Origin: Anopheles merus
Lineage: Eukaryota; Arthropoda; Insecta; Diptera; Culicidae
Direction of reading: 5' to 3'
Assembly (NCBI RefSeq): GCF_017562075.2
Contig: NC_054082.1
Coordinates: forward strand, 4,694,050 to 4,758,049
DNA: 64,000 bases
This document shows positions 35,562 through 47,775 of this stretch, piece by piece. The notes beneath the pieces are model-generated. The model ran no database searches. It saw nothing but the letters and a program-made list of their open reading frames with translations, and had not been told where the DNA came from. A program made the translations under genes and the position numbers. How positions within the stretch are numbered: the stretch's first letter is position 1; each line of letters starts with the position of its first letter.

Positions 35562-38500
35562 CAAAACGATCGCCCTAACGTCTCCTCCACGATCATGCGA
35601 GGACAGGGATGATGGGGGGGATGAGAGCGCGAGCGATCGTTGTTTTGCAACACGTTTTCACGGATTTTCTTTTTACTGTTCAACTCCACCACCACAAGTG
35701 TCCTCTTCTTAACAAATCAAACTGGAAAATTTGGACGAAATACATTAGTGTGTCCAGCACGCCCTTGAACCGAATCTTGTCCGCAGAGTGTCCGAGATAG
35801 GTTTTGTTGTGTTGTGTGTTTGGTTAAACATGATATAGATATACTTTATTTCGTTTACTTTTGTGTTTCCTCACCGTATTTCCTCCCCCTTCCGTTTTCC
35901 GTTTTCTTTTATCGCAATAACCGCTCATCGAGTTAGTGTATATACTTAATCCTGCTCCTCGCCTCTCTCACGCGACTCGCTAATAACGGCTGCAACAGCC
36001 TCACTTTTCTAGTATTTTTTACCATTCGCTTTCTTTACTTTACAGCCAGTTGTTTGTAAATGTCCACATTATATACACACACACACCAAGCACTTTCTTT
36101 TTGTTAAAGTGTTTCCCGGGGGGTTCGTTCCCACCAATTCCTTTCACGCTCTTTTTTATAGCGACACGATAGACGGTCTGCCATTTAAGATTACAGTTAC
36201 TATCATACACACATTTACACGGCTAAGGCTCTCGTTTTCTTCTCGTTTTTCGCGCGCGCGCGCACGCTAAGTTGCAGCAATAGGAGGGGGTTTTAACCAA
36301 CCGGGTATGTTATAACGCCTCTGTGCATAAGATAGTGTGGTGTGGTGCCTTTTTACTTCTTGCTAGCTACTGCACGGCGACACGCGACAAACTACCAAAA
36401 ACCCTGGGAACTGCTCTCGATTGCTCATCAAAATAGGTCTGTGTGATTGTGTATTTGTGTTTGGTGAATCTCACCTTTGCGTGCCTCTACTATGTACATG
36501 GCGCGAGAACACAAATGAAGCTACGTGGGATAAAGCGTGGGCAACGAGAAGGAGAAGGAACGCGGGAGGAATTTCCTACCAAGCTTCTTCCCAAAGCTGT
36601 GTGTGTCCGTCAAACAGCAATTACAGATTAGTTTTGCGTTTTCATTAAACATTTTTCCACGTGGGCTTGGGGATGGTAATGGAATAATACACAGTAAAAG
36701 TTTGCATCTTTGCGTGTTTACAATTACATTCAATTTTGGTTTCGTTTGCTTGGCTAATTCGTTTCGGTTTGATTCGGTTGGATTATGATTTTGCTAGTTG
36801 CCTAGGTTCGGCAGCATAAATTAGGCAAGAGATATAAGGAGAGAATAATTGGGAAAGAAGGGAGAAGGCTTATACATAATTTCCTTAACGCATTTAGATA
36901 AATGATATCACAATTTTGAACCTAGCTTTAAACTCATTGTTCACAGTTTGTGGGGCTGTTTTCCATTTATTACGGTTTGATTGTTTATCTTGTTCGCTCT
37001 CTCTCTGTTTCTCCGCGCTTTCAAAATTAATATAAAATACAAATTAATTATAATAAAATAGAAATGGGCTTGCTTTACATTAGCAAAAGCGGTAAAGCAA
37101 ATTTAGATTCACATTGTTCAAGGAATTTCACACTATTAGCGTCTTTTGATCGACAATCGAAAATAAACTCTACAATCAAAATTTAGAATCTTACAACTTT
37201 TGCTTTTGTTTCGCTTTCGATTTACACCCATACGCGTACAACCTCACCCACTTTGTTCGTTTGAAGCATCCTACATACATTTTACATAAGAAAGTCGAAC
37301 GCAATCAGATGATTTTGATACACACTAGCATGCCTTTTTCGACGGCAACGCGCTGGCAATTGCCATGTTTCATGCAACATAAGCAAAATTTAACTATTTC
37401 ACCCACTCTCCTTTAAATAATCTCTTACTGAGGAAGTACCTAACGCGATTGATTTGCTCTACTTCAACAGTGAACAAGAATTTCTATTTGTAAGTGGTTT
37501 GATTCGCATTTTGGTTAGCCAGTTGGATTTGAACTTGATGAAATTTGGTTAGTGCATGTGAATTGTTGGTATAGTGGTCGATCCACTCTTCCACACTTTC
37601 CACACGAGTAACTGCGAAAACGGAGGGAATCTCTTTTCTCGCGACGATATGTATTGATGAGCGTTATGGAAATGAGGCCCCCATACAACTACTATAGCTA
37701 CAACATTGCTTAAAACATAACTTGTTCGAAAAATACATGAGTGAATTGAAGTTTTAACTATCCCGCAGGGCAGGTGCAAATGTAATCTCCATCCCAATTC
37801 GCATGATGAGCTGCACAAAAGGCAAAAAAAAACGCGACAAACAGACTGACTGGCACCGGATCCAGGTGCCGGATTGTGGATGCAATTAACACCCACAATC
37901 CCTCCCAAGCTCCCTTATTCCGATCACAAGCGATCACAAAAGCGCTTGAGATGAAAATAGAAACACAATTTAAAAGCCGCGCAATTCTGCGGTTTGTCGC
38001 TAACGGGTGTATCGGGACAACGGCGTTCAAAATGACGCTACCTTCTACCACTGTCCATTCGATAGCGTGTTTGTCTGCGTCATACCCTCACAACACTGCG
38101 TGCTCTTCTCAAGTGGTCGGCACGATTGCGCAGCGGGTGAACGCAGTGGTCCAGCTGACGAAGTGGAATTATCACACTTTCTTCGCAGACACCAGTGACA
38201 AAGGCGACCTATTTAATGTCATTTACAGCGTGCTGTCACCGTCGCGCGGGCGCCCTTCGCACCGTACACCGTACCATCCAGCAACCAGAGGCTTATCTTC
38301 AAAAAACAGTTGATAACTTCTGGATGTGCAATGAAGCAATGATTAAGGGTGTATGATGTGTGTATGTCTACATGCTATACTAATAACGATATCATTCTCT
38401 CGTAGCACCTTTCGGTCAGATTGTTTAAACTGTTGCATACATCCTTTGTGTGTTTGTTCCCTTCCGCGACGCCTTCCCGCGATCGGTGTTGAATTAAATC

Positions 38501-39508
38501 AACACTCATTTGCACCTAGAGCTTCCCAAGCGGTCGGTTTCTAACAATCCTGCTGCAATACTGTTATGTGCACGTCTGTGCCGAGAGCATGCGGATGTGC
38601 TCCAAAAAGATGGGACAAACTAAGCTCTCTCGTCCACATCAAAAATACACTGTTTGATACCGCACTTATCGTGCCGCAGCAGCACCCACGAGGTGGCATG
38701 GGGATGGATGATAAGGGGAGAGGGGGAGGGGGGGCACAATTTGCTCAACCACTTTGTATGGGATTGCGTGGATGAAGGCACATAGAGTAATGATGAAAAT
38801 GGGTAATAATACATCGAGCACGAACGTGTGCGGCGCGACTCGTCCTAGCACCCATAGTCCCTAGGTTGAGTGGAACTGTAAAGCTAGTTGGATAAATATA
38901 TGCTTAACCCATCCGAAAAACGATCGTGATCGGTTGCCGCAAGACAAAATTAGCACAGTGTATGTGTCCTTCGGCGTCACCTGGTGCGCAAAAGGGTGCG
39001 TTCATATGTTGCGTGATGATGATGAAGATCGATGCCCAAAAGGAGTAACATTGTATCCTAGGCCCAATAATTAAAGATTGGTATCTCCGATGGTAGTGTG
39101 TGGGATGATGGGCGCCGGCAGCAGAACGTCTCTCCCTCCGGTGCGACGCGCTCGATTGATCAGCACCCCAACGATACTGCCCAGCTTGCCCTTTAAGCTA
39201 GCGCCGATGGTTTGCAGCTGCACATGGAACGTATATCTATGCCGTACATACCGCTGAGTAAGATAGTGATGTCGATAATGGTGTTGTGATGTAGCGATGC
39301 CACCGTTGTACCTTCGCGAAGGTACCAGCATTAGAGCTTGTGTCTCTAACGCACCTTCCGTCTCTGCTGCACTGCTTTCCCAATCCTCGTCTCCAGCGTC
39401 TCCAGCGTCTTCCAGAGCGTCGGTCGTCGTCCAGCTCTCGGTGCTCGGTGCGAGCAGCAGCACCTTCCTTCCGCTAGCGGTACGAGCATATCCTTGCCGC
39501 GATTGATG
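35562..39508. other. Convergent 3' region of IFT54 and the LysM gene
   Basis: No coding exon recognised. The genes are convergent, so this holds both 3' UTRs and the gap between them. It is AT-rich at 36.8-37.6 kb, with AATAAA signals on plus (about 37047 and 37163) and TTTATT (minus-strand signals) near 35845 and 36966. Which are used cannot be told. The open frame at 37876-38313 (+) has no recognisable homology. Confidence 0.5.
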
Positions 39509-40521
39509 CTACAACTCGAACAGCTCGTCCTGCTGGCGCTCCAGCTTCTGGAGGGAACTTTGCACCCGCTTGCCCTGCGTCATCACGATCAGCTGGTTCG
39601 TATCGGACGCCGCACTGCCAGAGGAGCTCTGGCGCTTGTGGTGGTGGCTGTTCGCTCCGCTACCACCCGCGCCGACATGCTGCGCACTGTTGCCGGGTAC
39701 GTGATAGTGGTACTGCTGGTAGGACGAGATCGACGACGAGGACGATGCGTTCGAATAGGCACGCGGTTTGGAGTAGTACCCACTGCTGCCGCTCCCACTG
39801 CCGACCCCGCCGGACGAGGACGAGAAGAACAGATTGTCGTCGCTCTGGCTGCTCGTGACAAAGTCGCTGTTTCGCTGCACCTCCGCAATGCACTTCCGGG
39901 TGGACGCGATCGAGCTGTCGATTTTGCCGAGAAACTCTTCCAGATTCTTGCGACTTTCCTCCTCGGGCGAGACGAGCGGCGATTCGTCGCCCATCGAGTA
40001 TCCGTTACCGTCCGAGCTGATACTGTTGTTGTTGTTGTTGCTAATGATGCTGCTGCTGGTGCTAGCACTTCCCCCGGACGGCATCCGGCTGGCGCTGGTC
40101 AGCGCATTTGGACGTATGATTGCTTCCGGGTCCTTAGGATAGTGGGGTGAATCTTTCGCCACCGGTACCATCAGGAACGGCCGCAGGAAGATGGTATCCG
40201 TGGGCAGTAACCTATTTACTCGCCTAATTTGTTCCATCTGGAAAGGAAACGGGAAGGAAGGCGATGAAGCGCTGAAGCTAAGCAAGTGATGGAGAGTGGA
40301 CGGGTGTTCTCTAATTATGGACCGATACTCACACTACATCCGTACTTCAGGGCAAGACCCTGCAGGGTGTCGGTCCGCTCGACGTCGTGCCGTATCAGTG
40401 CGTCGGTCGGCTGCAGGGCGGCCGGGCTGCGGCTTCCGCCGGATATGCTGCCGTACTTCTTGAGCGAGCGGGCCGAGTCCCGTATCGATTGCTTCTCGCC
40501 AAACATGGTTTCATCTTCCAT
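39509..40521 (-). CDS. LYSMD1/2: LysM-domain protein of the LYSMD1/2 type
   Basis: A soluble eukaryotic LysM protein; function poorly known, often reported near endomembranes. Two exons, 40333-40521 and 39509-40237, joined at a GTGAGT donor, give 305 residues. The LysM domain spans about 42-92: IRHDVERTDTLQGLALKYGCS is completed across the intron by MEQIRRVNRLLPTDTIFLR and PFLMVPV. The intron falls inside the LysM domain. An upstream SLKKYGS segment resembles the RSYGS block of vertebrate LYSMD proteins. The remainder is Ser/Asn/Gly-rich, followed by a short charged C-terminus ending DELFEL. The start at 40521 is the first ATG; the frame is open upstream, and GGCCACAG at 40558-40551 looks like a 3' splice site of a leader exon. 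Confidence 0.88.
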
Positions 40522-43500
40522 TCCGGCGTCCGACACTAGCTTTACAAACTGTGGCCCGCGCACCAATTAAACACACACACATAAACACACACGGGGTGAG
40601 CACGGGAAGTTGGGAAAAGAGAGAGAAACAAATTAGTAGCACATCACACACACACACAAAACACAGCAATCGGGCTCCTTCTCCTAGTCTCCTCCTCCTC
40701 GGGGTTCTATTTCGAGCGTTTCGCGGGAGGTGGGGGAGATGTTGGTTACGACCAGTTTTTCAACAGAATGAGCCCTTGCAGTGAATGAGCCCGCCAGTCA
40801 GCCAGCGAGCAAATCGGACCACCTGCCACGACTTCGGTACGCTGGGTGTGTTTGTGTGTGCGCGGAGCAATCCGTAACACCCTTGCAGCTTTACCGTTCA
40901 AAGCACCACCCAACTGCTAGACCATTTTCCCAACCAGAGACCACTTAATCCGCGATATTCTTTCCAATATGCTGACAGAAAAATACAGTGAGCGCTGCTT
41001 GCTGCTTTCACCAGCTTCGACCCTTTTTGCCCTCCTCCCTCCTACCGACACCGAGGGCAGAATTGACAGCTGCTCTGGCGCAGATGAAATCGCAACTCTC
41101 ATCGGCAACGCGGCTTCAAGTGGCGAACGAACCCTTCTAAACACGCCCGAAAGCAATTGCACAAAAACACACGAGCAAACGAAAACAAAGGCGGCCACAC
41201 ACGTACACGGCACAGAGCGCACGGAATGATAAGTGCCTTGTGTGTGGTTGTGTGGAACAACGATTAGAGACGTATGTGGTGTCCGGGTCGCTATGATAAG
41301 ACAGTTTTAAATGTAAAGGAGAGAAAAAAAACGTTGCACGCATATTTAGACAGCTCGATAAGGGCGCTAATTTGACACTAATTAAACAAACAAAGTGGCT
41401 AATCTGCCATTTAAATTGATAATACATACGCACACACCGAGAGAGAGAGAGAGAGAGAAAACAATCGCTACTTGCGGGGCATGATGGAGCGCCTGTAGCA
41501 ACGCTGATCGATGGAAGTTACGATGTTACACGGCAAATAATTAATGCGTAGCCGTCGCTTCAGCAACAAAGCGCGATAACGGCACGAGACGAAGCATCTC
41601 CCGCTCCATCGCGCACACATGCCATCTCTTGCCACCCCTCTTCTTCCAACGGTACAGCAAAAAACAATCGCCACCCGCCGGAATAACTTTCGTCTGCCGT
41701 AATGCAATATCGGCCATCCCGCGTGACCTTGCGCGATCGCGGGTCTCTCTCACGCGCACTTGGTGACTGGCAGGCAGGCGGCAGGCAGCAGGCGATCGAC
41801 GGTGGAAAATTTGCTGGCATGGAAAATTTGCCACAAAAGCCATGGTCTGTGTGTGCGTGTGTTGCAGTGAATGAAATTAACCCGAATGCCCAATTTCGTT
41901 TTCGATCATTCAAGGCGCCTACAACGATAGATCAAAGAGGGAGAAGATGGGAGATCATCATGCAAGATCGTGCCAGGGAAAACTTGAACGTGTGACTCAT
42001 CCAGCACGAACGTCATTCTGAATCGGAAAGGGGGAGGTGTTTTTTTGGAAAAATCACCGGACGGGTAAATCCGTTTCGTAAATACCCTTTAGCGCAATCC
42101 CTTCCGAGGGGCGGTTTTGTGTGCTTTTTTTTGCATGTTGTGTGTCCGACACGTTTACCATTAGTGCACACACACACACACACAGGCGGACATTTCATAA
42201 CATCAGCAAAGCCGTGGTGCGATGGCTTGCGGCTAACGATGATGATGATGATGATGCCCCCCGGAGTTGCGGATCGTTGACCGCCCGGGTGCCGGGTTGC
42301 ATGTGCATGAAGCAACACCACACCAACAGCTGATCGGGGGGAGCAGGAGGAGGAGGAGGAAGAGGAGGAGCGATTTTTGTGCTTGTGTTGTTTTTTTTTG
42401 CCTTTTCCTTACCTTCACGTAAGATCTCCAGTTTTTGTACTTTTTCCTCAGATCGCTCATGGTTTCGAGGCTCATCGTTTTCCGTCACCGTGTATCGCCG
42501 CCGCCTGCTTCGTTCTGCTGTTTCTATGCGTGTGTGCGTCGGAAGCTGCTGCAGCACGGCAAGGGGACCGTTTCGGGGTGTGTGAAGATGGTGCTGAATT
42601 GTCCGCAATAAATCACGCTTATCCTAGCCACACACACTCGCATGACAGCCAGTAAACCATCCAGCGTTTGCCTTGACCACGAACTTACAGCGACGGGGAA
42701 TGCAGTTCCGAGCACGGACGCGGTCCCGCTTCTGGAATTTTGCACACAAAGCAGATAACACGCAGGTGCTGCCCTGTTGTTCCCGTTCCCGTTCTGTACG
42801 GAGAAGGCGCGCGGGGTGACGAAACACGCAAACGTCTCGCCTCGTGTCTCGTTATCACCAATCAACGGCAGTGCCGCAACGATCACTTTTTCGGGACGTT
42901 CATCAATGTAACGCGGCCAACGGTTCCGAGCTCCCCCCACACGCACGCACACACAAAGCGTTTTGCCGGAAATAATAGAGAGGCAGTTAGCGAGAAACGT
43001 CACATCACAGATGTACCACTATCGCCCCCCTCTTGCTTGATTTCTCCCAAAACCGCTGCACACTTCCACGTTCTCGGTAAGCGACTCGCGAGTCTCGGCA
43101 CGAGTCGCGATCAAGCGATCCCTTCGGCGGCGCGGTACGACGACGATTGCTGCGTTTGCGCACTCGCGCGAGTGTGTCTGCGGTCTGCGATTTCGGGGAA
43201 GCCACCGCCGCCAGCGATTCAAATTGGAAGTGCGTGTAGAACGCCAGGATGGGCTGGGTGCGTGTTGCAACTGCACCCGTGACAGCTACTTTTGACAGTT
43301 CACAGACCACAGCGAGAGGAGCAGCTTTGGCAGTGACGAAGCGAAGCGACTTTGCAGCATTTGGATCCGGCAATAGGGGCAGAATTAATCTAATTGCGAT
43401 AGTTTTGCTGTGCTACGCAATTGTGGTTTTACTTTTACGTTTTCCCCCCCGTGCTCGTTGACAACTGGCGACCCAGCGGGACGTTATTCGAGCGCAAATG

Positions 43501-43629
43501 TCACCGCGCACCGACCGGTACCAGCCTGACGGATGCGGAGTTGTTTACCAAAACAAAATTGAAACAAAACCGACGCACCCAGCACGGACGCCATCGCCGT
43601 GGTCGGAGGGCGCGGGCCCACACCCCAAG
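40522..43629. other. Divergent 5' region between LysM and THAP genes
   Basis: No coding exon recognised apart from a possible 44-codon N-terminal extension of the THAP gene from ATG 43498. It should hold the leaders and promoters of both genes. Contains CA/GT and GAT/CTC short repeats and overlapping fortuitous frames near 42.5-43.3 kb. Confidence 0.5.
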
Positions 43630-44842
43630 ATGCACTCGTACCGGGCGAACGTGAATCGCAAACACTGTGCGTACTTCCGGTGCAACAACAACTCGGTGTC
43701 CACTCCCGGGATCACGTTCTTCGGCTTCCCGAAACCGTTCGACCGCTGCGAGACGTGGATGAAGTTTGCGGGCGTGCCGCACGAGCTGCTCGAGAACAAG
43801 CGGTACCGGTACCTGTGCGAGCGCCACTTTGCCGACATCTATCTGTGCCGCAGCCAGCGACGGACGCTGCTGCTGGGCAATGCGGTGCCCTACCCGTTCG
43901 ACCAGTCGATCGTGACGGATTGCGACGCGTCCGAGGGAACGGTCGAAGTGTACGAGATGGAGTCGGACGGGACGCTCGCGAAAGTGCCTTCGCGGCCGCT
44001 TGACGGTGAGTGGTAGTAGGTGTGGGTCGGGTGGTCGTTGGCCCATGAGTGTGTAGGGCGGTAATAATTTTGATTCTTTTTGCACAGACAACGAGGGCGC
44101 CGAGTCGACGGACATGGAGCAGACCAGTGAGACGGACACGGAAGCGTTAGGCTCCCCCACGGTGACCGTCGTTCGCTCCAGCACTTCCGAGGAGCTGCAG
44201 GAGGTGGATACCGTGCCGGATGCGAAGAAAGTCCCCCAGAAGGAAGAACCGAAACCGGAAGCTGTTTCGTCGGCCGGCGGCAGTCTCAAGCAGAAGCTGG
44301 TCGCCTCGAAGATAGCGGAGATGAAGGTGAAGGTGCGGAACGCCGCTGCTGCCGGTGCGATCACACCCAACCGGGAGGCCGCCGGCAAGACGGTGGTGCT
44401 GAACGGCAAAACGATACGCCTGGTGCCGATCCAATTCCGCAACATCATGCACAAACAGTCGGAAACGGACCCGGAGGTGACGATCGTCGACAACGACCAC
44501 GCGGACGGGTACAAGCCGGAAGATGCTGCCGGCGAGGCGCCGAACGCCCCCAAGAATGTGAAATCTCCGGTGTCGTCATCCACGAACTCGCACGACGAAC
44601 CCGTTGAAGGGCGGGAAGATGAGCCGGCGGAGAGCAGCGCCGGGGCCCAGCAGCCGACGGAGCGGGACGACAAAATCAGCGAATTCATCTTCAAAGGCGA
44701 AGAGTACGTGCAGATGCCGAAGGCGCACTTCGTCGGCAAGCTCAGCAAGCTCGAGCAGCGGGTGGCGCACTACGAAAGCGTCATCAGGAACATGCGCTCC
44801 ATACTCGACCGCGCCAGTCCCTTCGGTTCAACGGACGGTTGA
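43630..44842 (+). CDS. THAP-domain zinc-finger protein
   Basis: Sequence-specific DNA-binding protein of the THAP (C2CH) class. Exons 43630-44005 and 44088-44842 join in frame to 376 residues. The THAP finger fills 1-90: C13, C18, the invariant P34 and W43, C63 and H66 (YLCERHF), and the closing NAVPYPF at 84-90 (family AVPTIF motif). The linker is acidic and Pro/Ser-rich. The C-terminus (FVGKLSKLEQRVAHYESVIRN) is a predicted coiled coil, typical of THAP factors that dimerise. ATG 43630 places the finger at the N-terminus as in the family; an in-frame ATG at 43498 would add 44 residues. The neighbour at 47776 carries a P-transposase-like domain, the part THAP is fused to in P elements. Confidence 0.9.
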
Positions 44843-45130
44843 GGGAGAGTAGGGGGGGGGGGGATGAACTACGCCTAATTTTTACCGTAACACGTACTTG
44901 CGAGTACTTATGAATATTTTAAGAATTTATCGATACACGCTGCACGCGCAGATATGATGAAAAACGGTCTGAGAATTTAAAAAAAATGTGAATTTCTACG
45001 AAAACGAGCCGTGAGTCGCTTTTTTGAGGAATCCGGCACAGGCATCGACGTGTGCGGTCGCGGTGGTCCTCTCGAGTCGCTTCCGCGAATTCGCCGTTTG
45101 GCGCTTTTGTGAAGAATGGATCGAGTAGGT

Positions 45131-45145
45131 GGGGGGGGGGGGGGG
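45131..45145. repeat. Poly-G run (15 G)
   Basis: Uninterrupted G run in the intergenic region. Confidence 0.95.
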
Positions 45146-46024
45146 TGGAGGGGAATGGAGCAGGAGGAGGGGTTTGTTTTGTTTTCAATCCCTCTGCGTG
45201 TGTGTGCGTGCAGTCGGTCCGAGGCGGGCGGGCTGTCAGACGGATCCCTCGACTCCGTTTACAGGCGTCGATTTCGAAAATAACGGTCGCTTTTTCGAAG
45301 ACCACGAAAAAATTCAAAAACCGCGGCCAAATTTGAATTTTCGGTGAAACTTTTCGCGCGGACCGTTGACATTGGACGACCGATTGGTGGGGCATTTTCA
45401 CCGGGATGCGGCAGTGACAGCAGACGGATGACAGTTACCCGACCGTTGACAGCGAGCTCAGGGTGGCGATACACGAGTCGGCCATCCAGCCCGGTGTTGG
45501 TGAAGATTTTTACTGAAATGTCGCTATTTATTTTGTTTTTGAAGGTTTTTAAAAATGTTTAATTTTTACATATTTGCTGTGACGCTTTCGCAACTTGGCG
45601 ACTCCAAACCGGATCTTTTAAGCGCAATCACATCTCAATTGACGATCTGATCGGGAATATGCGTCTCGTGCACAGGGTCCCTCACCGTGAGTTGATACCG
45701 ACGGCAGGCCACAACACGGTGTTGTTTACAAAAAGTAGTCAAAGCGGTCGGACACGGACGGCCCGAGCTCCGCATCGTCACTGTCCGGGGACCATTGCAA
45801 TCGCGTGCATCCGCCACCCACCTGCACAGGGGAAAAAAGAACGAGAGTGCGTGAGTGTGTGTGAGCCTAGCATACCAGAAAGCAATGTGTGGTGTGTGCC
45901 AGTCAGCAAAACAAACGCCGGCGAGCCCGTAATGCGCCTACTTGTTTCGTGGAACCGCTAAACGAGGAACCAAAAAAAAAAAAAAGAAGTTCATTGCACC
46001 ACGTGCCAGGAGTATCCGTTTCAC

Positions 46025-46049
46025 TGTGTGTGTGTGTGTGTGTGTGTGT
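46025..46049. repeat. (TG)n microsatellite
   Basis: 25 bases of uninterrupted TG repeat. Confidence 0.95.
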
Positions 46050-47775
46050 TGGTGTGACATGGCGGAGCAACTGTGCCCTGTTTTGGGAATTTCTTAGCTC
46101 CTGAGAGTGTCCTGAAAAGGAAGAAAAAAACACACACACGAGCGAATGTCCTTTGTTCGCGATACTGGGAGTGTATTTTCGTCCAATACGTGATAAGAAG
46201 GCGTGTGTGTGTGTGCGACAGACAACTGGAGCGTACAGTGTGCCAGGAGGGGAGGAAACCAGACGTGATGACGGTGGCCAGCTCGCTGGTTTGACCAGCT
46301 CTACCAGCGGCTGCTTCTTTGCGGCGCGGTGTTCGTTCGCTTCTTTGTGCCCTCGGTCTGCTTCGATCCGTCGCGGCGTAATTCCGTGCCTCAGTGGCCA
46401 CGGCCAGTTCGGGCAGTGTGGCGAGTGTGTGTGTGTGTGTGTGTTACGTGTCGGGAGGCGCTCCCTTAACCCACAGCCATACACACAAACACAGGCGAGC
46501 AGCAAGCGACCTACCCCGTCACCGCAGCCGGTTCACAGAGCGCTTTTTTGTCGAAGCGAACTGGCACGGGGCGCCCAGGGGTGCTGCTGCTGCTGCTTGT
46601 CGTTGGTGGCGTGAGAAATCCCATCCCTGAGCGCGCGCGTGTGTCTGAGCGGGAGAGCAGAGCCGAGCCGACCCGTGGCGCGCGCTGTGTGTGAGTCAAC
46701 AGCGCGTACCGGAGGGGAACGGCCATACCACGGTCGGACGCAGCGGAGAGGGTGCGCCGGCTGGTGGTGGTGGCCTTCGGTTTCGTTCCTCGCGCTTTGA
46801 GCCGTTCGCTCGTCGGCTGCGGCGCGCGCTCTCGTCGAGGCCAGCGGCGTCATTGGCCCATCGTCGTTGTCGCGCTGTGGACGGTTTTTCGGTCGGCCCC
46901 GTGGTCTCGTCGTCGTCGTCGTCGTCGTTGTGTCGGTCGCGTCCTACACCCTACCCTTGCCGTGCAACTATCCCTCGCCACCGCAGTGTGTGTGGAGGGA
47001 CGACGGTGTGTGGTGTGGTGGTGGTGCACGCCTCGCGCGTTTCTCTGTGTGTGCGTCGTCGCGACGCGCTGGTGCCCTCGCGCCGTTTATCTCGCTCACG
47101 GGAACGACACGGGGGACGGTGTTTGACGTCGCCCGCCCTCTTCACCTTCTCCTTCGTCGGCCCATCCCCTTTGCCCGCTGTTCCGGTGTGCTCCGGGTGT
47201 GCGGCTGCTGCTGCTCCGCCATCGTGACGAGGGCAATGGTGGCAAACAGTGTACGACGGGCGGACGAATTATTTATCATCGAGCCTCCATCGACTCGCTG
47301 CTAGTGTGTGCGAGTGTGTTGCGTGCGTGCGTGTGTGTGTGCCCTGGTCCAGGGATTGCGTGCTTTGGAAGAAGGTACGGATAAAGCAAACGTCGCGAAT
47401 AAAAAAAAAAACAACGGCACCAAGCAGCCAGCATCCTCCGCAGAAACCGGCCGACCGGAGAGAAAGAGAGGGAGAGAGCGAAAGAGGACATCGAGAACGT
47501 TCAGCAAGGTTTGGTTCCATCGGGGCCATCAGTGTGTGTTGATGTAACGCGGGGGTTTCGTGTGGTGCAAGTGAAAGTGAAACTGCTACACACTCTCCGT
47601 GGCGGCCTGTCCGCCGTGTGTTCGGTACGTGTGCTACAGTGCTGGAGCGGTAAAGGAAGGTTTCCACAGTGAACTCAGTTGCGATCGTTTCCATAGTTAC
47701 CTTTACAGTGCCGTGGTGGTTTGGTACCACGTTTAACAACATACACACGCAAAGACACAGAAACTAAATAGAACG

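Larger units (their letters stand above)
44843..47775. other. Region between THAP gene and P-transposase-like gene
   Basis: No coding exon recognised. It holds the THAP 3' UTR and the promoter and long leader of the 47776 gene. A TATCGATA (DRE-like) site is at 44928-44935. G-runs lie at 44852-44863 and 45131-45145, and a (TG)n tract at 46025-46049. 46.6-47.3 kb is GC-rich, which makes several overlapping open frames fortuitous. Confidence 0.5.

Noticed and set aside
46691..47304. Overlapping plus-strand frames of 124-178 residues before the 47776 start
   Set aside because: GC-rich leader DNA open in all three frames at once, with Arg/Ser-rich products; no homology.
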